Below, piece by piece: positions 58,845 through 64,000 of a stretch of 64,000 nt of DNA. The position numbers and the translations under genes are program-made. This stretch comes from Lunularia cruciata (taxonomy: Eukaryota; Streptophyta; Marchantiopsida; Lunulariales; Lunulariaceae). Every line of letters begins with the position of its first letter. Position 1 is the stretch's first letter. The DNA is taken from assembly GCA_948567375.1 (NCBI GenBank), contig OX419757.1:50465665-50529664 (forward strand), in the 5' to 3' direction. Under the pieces are notes generated by a model, which saw only the letters and a program-made list of their open reading frames with translations, had not been told where the DNA came from and made no database searches.

Positions 58845-59536
58845 TGTAACACCCATTTGTGCATGTGTGTGGTATTGTTATATTTAGCTTGGTATTACAA
58901 GTACTTAAGAGATATTATTTATATAGAGATAAAGGATGGTTCTATATTAGTCATGGTTAGCTAAAGTTATTCATAGCTAAGATAGAGGGGACCTTACTTT
59001 AGAGGAAGTAGAAAAGATGAGCACCACTATTTTGGATTTTAGTGTGTTGACTTGGTATTATTCCTAGGTGTTTGGCTTTGAGGAAAGAGTTGAGAACTCT
59101 TGGGCCCGCAAGCCTTTTTATTTTGGATTCTTCTTTAGTCCAAGGATAGCCCATGTGAAGGAATCCTTGACTTAGTGGTTGGGTCAAGATAAGATCACAT
59201 GCTTAGAGGAATATGCCCATGTGAATGGATATTCCTTTCTACTTTTTGACTTTACTTGACTTTTAGTCTAGTAACTTGAGTTACTACGGTAATTAGTAAC
59301 TTTGGTACGTAACTATTTCACAAGTATATAAACAAGGGGTGAGGAGGTACTCATCATCCTTTCATTTGCAACTATTTCTCTCTCATTGAGTTCTCTAGTG
59401 AGCAATGTTTTGAGTCTTGGAGTGTTAGCCTTAGAGGAGTATGATGGAGTTGGGGTTCCTTGCCTTCTTAGTCCATGGTGCGTTACCATAATAGCCATTA
59501 GAGGTTCATCCAAAGTGAGACATAGGCCGGCTCACA
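58845..59536 (+). repeat. B2 right LTR (middle LTR of the composite)
   Basis: 692 bp, preceded by a purine tract (CCAGGGGTAAA) after the B2 stop codon. Its right end, CTCACA, abuts GTTCACTCTTCTC, which is internal gag sequence (compare 51311). Confidence 0.92.
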
Positions 59537-62500
59537 GTTCACTCTTCTCAAGGATTTACTCCAAGAAAAGATACTCCTATGTCTACTAGGAGCACTCGCA
59601 CCTCAACACCATCAACAACAAAGACTCCAAGGAGGAAGTTGGGGATAGAGGATTTCTTGATTTCAAAGCAACAATGGAACTACAATGTATTGGAGGATGT
59701 TGGTAGTCACAAGGCTAACATCACAGTGGGCCAATTCATTGCTTTGAACCCTACTTTGAGAAAGGAGCTTAGAGGTGGTTTGAGTTCTACAAGGAGCAAG
59801 AGGAAGAAGAAGGCAAAAGTTCCAGTATCAATGGGGGTGGTGGATGACAAGCCAGCACCATGGGAAGCTTGTGAATATGCCTCCAAGATTGATGTGAGAA
59901 TGAATGGTCACAACATCAAGGATGCATTGGTTGATGTCAGCATCAGCAGTAAATGCCATGTTAGAAAGGTTGATGAAGAAGTTGGGTATGATACCCTCAA
60001 GACCTTCAACATTTGTGGTGAGCATGGCAAACAAACAACAACTTCAACTAGTAGGGGTGATGGATAAAGTGGTAGTTTCAGTTATGGGAGTTCAAAATCT
60101 CATGATTTTCCAAGACTATGACTATGACTATGGCTATGACTTACTTCTTGGGGGGCCATGGTTGAGAGCAGCACGCACAACTGATCGTGGCACAAAGGGT
60201 ACTTGAGGATTGGTCCATCAAACCATATAGTCCCAGTTCCTGTGACTAACACCACCAACACTTCACATTCAGATAAACCATCTTCTGATTATTGGGAATT
60301 AGATTCTGAAGAGGGAGCTTCAGGTGTGGACAAAAGCATGGAAAAGGAGACTTCCACGGAGGAAGATGAATCTTAATCTGATTCAGATGGGTATCTTATG
60401 TGTGCTATGGATTTTTCACCTAAGCCAGAGGTTTTGAAGGACCCAGATAAATCACCATTGACACTTGAGGAGGTAGAGAGAAGGTTAGCTACCCTCAAGT
60501 ATGGCCCAAATGTTACCAAGGAGGAGAAGGTGAGATTTGAGGAGATTTTCCACAAGTTCATCCATGTGTTTGCTTTCAGTTACAACGATTTTCAGGAAGT
60601 CACCTTGGAGGAGCACAAGATAGAGGTGGAGTCACATGCAAGACCAATCCGCCAAAAACAACGTCGCATTAGCCCACCAATATCTTTGGTTGTGAAGGAG
60701 TAGATTGATAAGCTCAAGGAGGTTGGATTTATCTTTGAGGTCAAGAATTCAGAATGGGTATTTCCAATTGTCATTGTGAAGAAAAAGAATGGCAAGCTTT
60801 GGGTATGTGTGGATTACAAGAAGCTCAATGTTGTTACCAAGAAAGACTACTACCCATTGCCTTCATTGATGAGATCTTGGAGGAGGTTGCAGGTCATGAG
60901 AGGTACAGTTTTGGATATGGTTATAGTGGATATAACCAAATCAAGATTGCACCAAAGCATCAACAACTCACTACATTCACCACATCTTGGGGAACTTACG
61001 CTTTCAAGGTCATGCCTTTTGGGCTTTGCAATGCTCTAGCCACATTCCAATAGTTCATGAACAAGGTATTTGAACCTTTCATTGGGAAATTTGTGAGAGA
61101 CTTCATTGATGACTTTTGTGTCTATGGGAGCAAGGAGGAGCACTTTGAGCACCTAATCAAGGTCTTGCAATCCTTGGATGAGGCAAATGCATCACTCAAC
61201 CTAAAGAAGTGCGTTTTTGGATGTAAAGAAAGTCTACTTTTGGGGCACATCATCTCCAAGGATGGAATAGCAGTTGATCCTCAGAAGGTGAGGAAAATCT
61301 CAAACCTTCCATTCCCTTCAACCTCAACAAAGTTATGCCAATTCTTGAGGATAGTTGGATACTATAGGAGGTTCATCTTCTCATTTTCCAACAAGTCTTA
61401 TGCATTGACCATCTACATGAAGAAGGATGTAGATTACATGGTGATTTTGGAGGACAAGGAGGCTCTCAAAGCTTTTGAGGAGCTCAAGCAATCCCTTGTT
61501 GTAGCTCCAATTCTTGCTAAACCTGATTGGAGTAAGCCTTTCATCCTCTACACTAATGCTTCTTATGTAGCTATGGGATGCACTCTAAGTCAATTAGACC
61601 AAGATGGGCATGATCATCCAATAGCTTATGCTAGTCGGCAGATGGTTTTAGTAAAAAGGAACTACTCTGTCATAGAGAGAGAAGGGTTGGCAGTGATCTT
61701 TGGTATCAAGAAGTTTAGACACTACTTGATTGGAGGGAAAGCCACCATTGTCACTGATCACAAGGCTTTGAAGTACATCTTCAACAAGCCTAATGTTGAA
61801 GAGAGACTAGCAAGGTGGATTATACTCTTGTCTGAGTATGACTACACCATTGAGGATAGGCGAGGAAAGAAACATGCAAATACTGATTTGTTATTTAGAG
61901 CCTATGATCATGATGGAGATGACCTAGTGGATGATTCCTTCTTGGATGAGGAGCTCGTGACAATCTCAATCACTCAAGAGGTTCCAATGGAGTACAAGGA
62001 GATTGTGGATTTTGTGACAAGAGGTAACTATCCAGAAGGGATGCATGCTAGGGAGAGGAAGGCTTTTGCAGCAAGATCTAGACCTTACACAATGGTGGAG
62101 GATATTCTTTTTCACCAAGGAGCAGATGGTCTACTTCAAAGAGCAATGGGTAAGGAAGAGTCTATCCTACTCATAAAGGAGTTTCATGAAGGTTTAGTAT
62201 GTGAAGGACACTTTGTAGGAAAGGTGACTGCTTTCAAGATTCTAGATGCAGGTTACCATTGGAGAGGGATTTTCAAGGATTATCTTGATTATTGCAAAAC
62301 TTGTCATGTTTGTCAAGGTTTTGCTAGAAATTCTACATCCACTCCACCACTTGGATCAATTCCATTGCTATGACCTTTTGAGAAGTGGGGAATTGATTTT
62401 GTAGGTCCTCTCAATAAAACCCCAAGGAACAATCGGTTTATTGTGGTAGTTACTGATTACCTTTCCAAGTGTGTTGAGGCTAGACCATTGAGGGACAAGA

Positions 62501-63187
62501 ATGAAGATGAAGTGGGTAGATTTCTTTATGAACGCATTATCACTAGGTTTGGATGCCCTTTGGAGTTGGTTTTTGATAGGGGAGGAGAGTTTACAGGAAG
62601 CACTACTACTGCCATGCTACGACATTTCTCTATCACACAGAGAGTAACTACATCCTATAAGCCAAATTCCAATGGCTTGGCATAGAGAACCAATCAGACC
62701 TTGTGCATGATGTTGGCAAAAAATGCAGAAATGGAGGGGGCTAAACATCATTAGGACAAGAGGATTCATGTAGGTTTGTGGAACTATAGAACAACCATGA
62801 AGACCTCCACCGGATGTTCTCCATTTCAATTGGTATATGGTATTGAGTCTACCCTACCTGTTCACTTTGATCTTCCTACCTTCCAAAGCATTCATAGGAG
62901 ATTGAAGAAAGCACAAGGAGGTGATGCAGAGAAGTCAAGGAAGGATCAACTCATGGAGTTGGAAGAGGCAAGAGCAGTTGCTATGGTTTGAGTGGACCAA
63001 GCCCAAAGGAAACAAAAGGAGAGCTATGACAAGAGGGAGAGTGCAAAAGAAGTTTTTGCCTAAATACTTTGGACCTTTCATAGTGGAGAAGGTGTGTGGC
63101 AATTACACCTATGATCTCAAGGAGTTGGGAGGAAGATACTTTGATAGGATTAACCATGATAAGTTCAAGATGTACCATAGAAGGTAG
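59537..63187 (+). pseudogene. B3 Gag-Pol remnant, 5' part deleted
   Basis: It begins in mid-gag. Protease region: NIKDALVD near 59915, then a frameshift. Next come the FQDYDYDYGYDLLLG block (as in B2), RT (frame changes near 60865; CAA-to-TAG at 61052; FIDDF near 61107), RNase H (FILYTNAS near 61545, with Asn replacing the catalytic Asp), integrase zinc region near 62190-62320, core WGIDFVGP near 62388 and FDRGGEFTG near 62570 (the second Asp is kept), and QKxKMYHRR-type end at 63187. The catalytic-Glu block reads NSNGLA then a stop (62684). A short deletion near 63040 removes the KKKVEPFKEGDW-like part. Not functional. Confidence 0.9.
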
Positions 63188-63235
63188 AGAGGTCTTCACT
63201 TTGAGGAAAAAGTGAAAAATTATTCCAGGGGTAAA

Positions 63236-63927
63236 TGTAACACCCATTTGTGCATGTGTGTGATATTGTGATATTTAGCTGGGTATTACAAGTACTTAAG
63301 AGATATTATTTATATAGAGATAAAGGATGGTTCTATATTAGTCATGGTTAGCTAAAGTTACTCATAGCTAAGATAGAAGGGACCTTACTTTAGAGGAAGT
63401 AGAAAAGATGAGCACCACTATTTTGGATTTTAGTGTGTTGACTTGGTATTATTCCTAGGTGTTTGGCTTTGAGGAAAGAGTTGAGAACTCTTGGGCCCGC
63501 AAGCCTTTTTGTTTTGGATTCTTCTTTATTCCAAGGATAGCCCATGTGAAGGAATCCTTGACTTAGTGGTTGGGTCAAGATAAGACCACATGCTTAGGGG
63601 AATATGCCCATGTGAATGGATATTCCTTTCTACTTTTTGACTTTACTTGACTTTTAGTCTAGTAACTTGAGTTACTACGGTAATTAGTTACTTTGGTATG
63701 TAACTATTTCACACGTATATAAACAATGGGTGAGGAGGTACTCATCATCTTTTCATTTGCAACTATCTCTCTCTCATTGAGTTCTCTAATGAGAAATGTC
63801 TTAAGTCTTGGAGTAGTAGCCTTGGAGGAGTATGATGGAGTTGGGGTTCCTTGCCTTCTTAGTCCATGGTCCGCCACCATAGTAGCCATCAAAGGTTCAT
63901 CCTGAGTGAGAGACAGGCCGGCTCATA
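63236..63927 (+). repeat. B3 right LTR
   Basis: 692 bp after the purine tract CCAGGGGTAAA. The last bases read GGCTCATA, so the terminal CA has become TA (one C-to-T transition). Confidence 0.9.
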
Positions 63928-64000
63928 GACCTTGACCTACACAAAGCCTACCTATACATTATGCATGGGTGGAAGAACCTACACCAATAGAGATTGATGA
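63928..64000 (+). pseudogene. C2 Gag continues right of the B composite
   Basis: GACCTTGACCTACACAAAG is the continuation of the C2 gag cut at 47951. C1 has the inverse of CTTGACTTTGACATACAC at the matching place (near 26540). The window ends within gag. Confidence 0.8.

Larger units (their letters stand above)
47952..63927 (+). mobile_element. B2/B3 composite: LTR-internal-LTR-internal-LTR
   Basis: Three same-orientation B LTRs (47952-48641, 58845-59536, 63236-63927) enclose two internal regions. The outer flanks are GACT (47948-47951) and GACC (63928-63931), a 4-bp duplication with one transition. The middle LTR's right end is joined exactly to mid-gag sequence (59537), with no primer site. 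This is best explained by B2 inserting into the gag of B3 in the same orientation, followed by recombination between the two left LTRs that deleted the 5' part of B3. Confidence 0.85.
46602..64000 (+). mobile_element. C2: chromovirus of family C, runs past the window
   Basis: The 5' LTR is at 46602-47013. An exact initiator-Met primer site (47015-47026), leader and gag follow to 47951. The B composite occupies 47952-63927, and gag resumes at 63928. C1's gag (near 26530, minus strand) gives the unbroken sequence across the junction, which confirms continuity. The rest of C2 lies beyond 64000. Confidence 0.9.

Overview
This window looks like repeat-packed intergenic DNA from a large plant nuclear genome. 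The evidence is two host genes with spliced plant-type structure (a four-exon class III peroxidase and a two-exon EG45/RlpA-like secreted protein), several Ty3/gypsy lineages typical of plants (one chromovirus with a chromodomain, one Athila/Tat-like with an Asp-tRNA-type primer site), and heavy nesting of old and young elements. A gymnosperm or a similarly TE-rich land plant is plausible, but the sequence does not settle the species.

Layout. 1-3139: decayed Ty3/gypsy remnant D1. 3140-6855: unassigned and decayed coding-like DNA. 6856-8765: unit A1, with an exact 5-bp target-site duplication (TSD). 8771-11857: decayed coding-like DNA. 11858 to about 32270: unit A3, split by three insertions: the young, intact Ty3/gypsy element B1 (13049-20849, minus strand), a B-LTR fragment (21106-21364), and the chromovirus C1 (21543-31665, minus strand). 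C1 itself holds a B solo LTR (23370-24052) and unit A2 (27600-31388). 32271-41085: a relatively TE-poor island with both host genes on the minus strand, a diverged 450-bp duplication and gene fragments. 41086-43181: D2, another decayed gypsy. 43182-44854: unit A4. 44855-46601: decayed coding-like DNA with a B solo LTR. 46602 to the end: chromovirus C2, whose gag is split by a B-family composite (47952-63927). Inside that composite sits unit A5 (54329-58731), which is itself split by a B solo LTR (56162-56856).

The most unusual component is family A. These are TG...CA units of about 3.7-3.8 kb when full length, each inserted with its own 5-bp duplication. They carry a long sense-strand reading frame (about 815 codons, coiled-coil rich), a TATA box before that frame, and a second TATA-like box about 650 bp before the 3' end. 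They have no recognisable pol and no terminal direct repeats. They look either like solo copies of an exceptionally long, protein-coding LTR or like a stand-alone unit mobilised by another element's integrase.

The nesting gives a clear relative chronology. C2, then B3, then B2 inside B3, then an LTR-LTR deletion, then A5, then B4. On the other side, A3 came first, then C1 and finally B1, whose two LTRs look identical; A2 came after C1. The B family appears to have been the most recently active.
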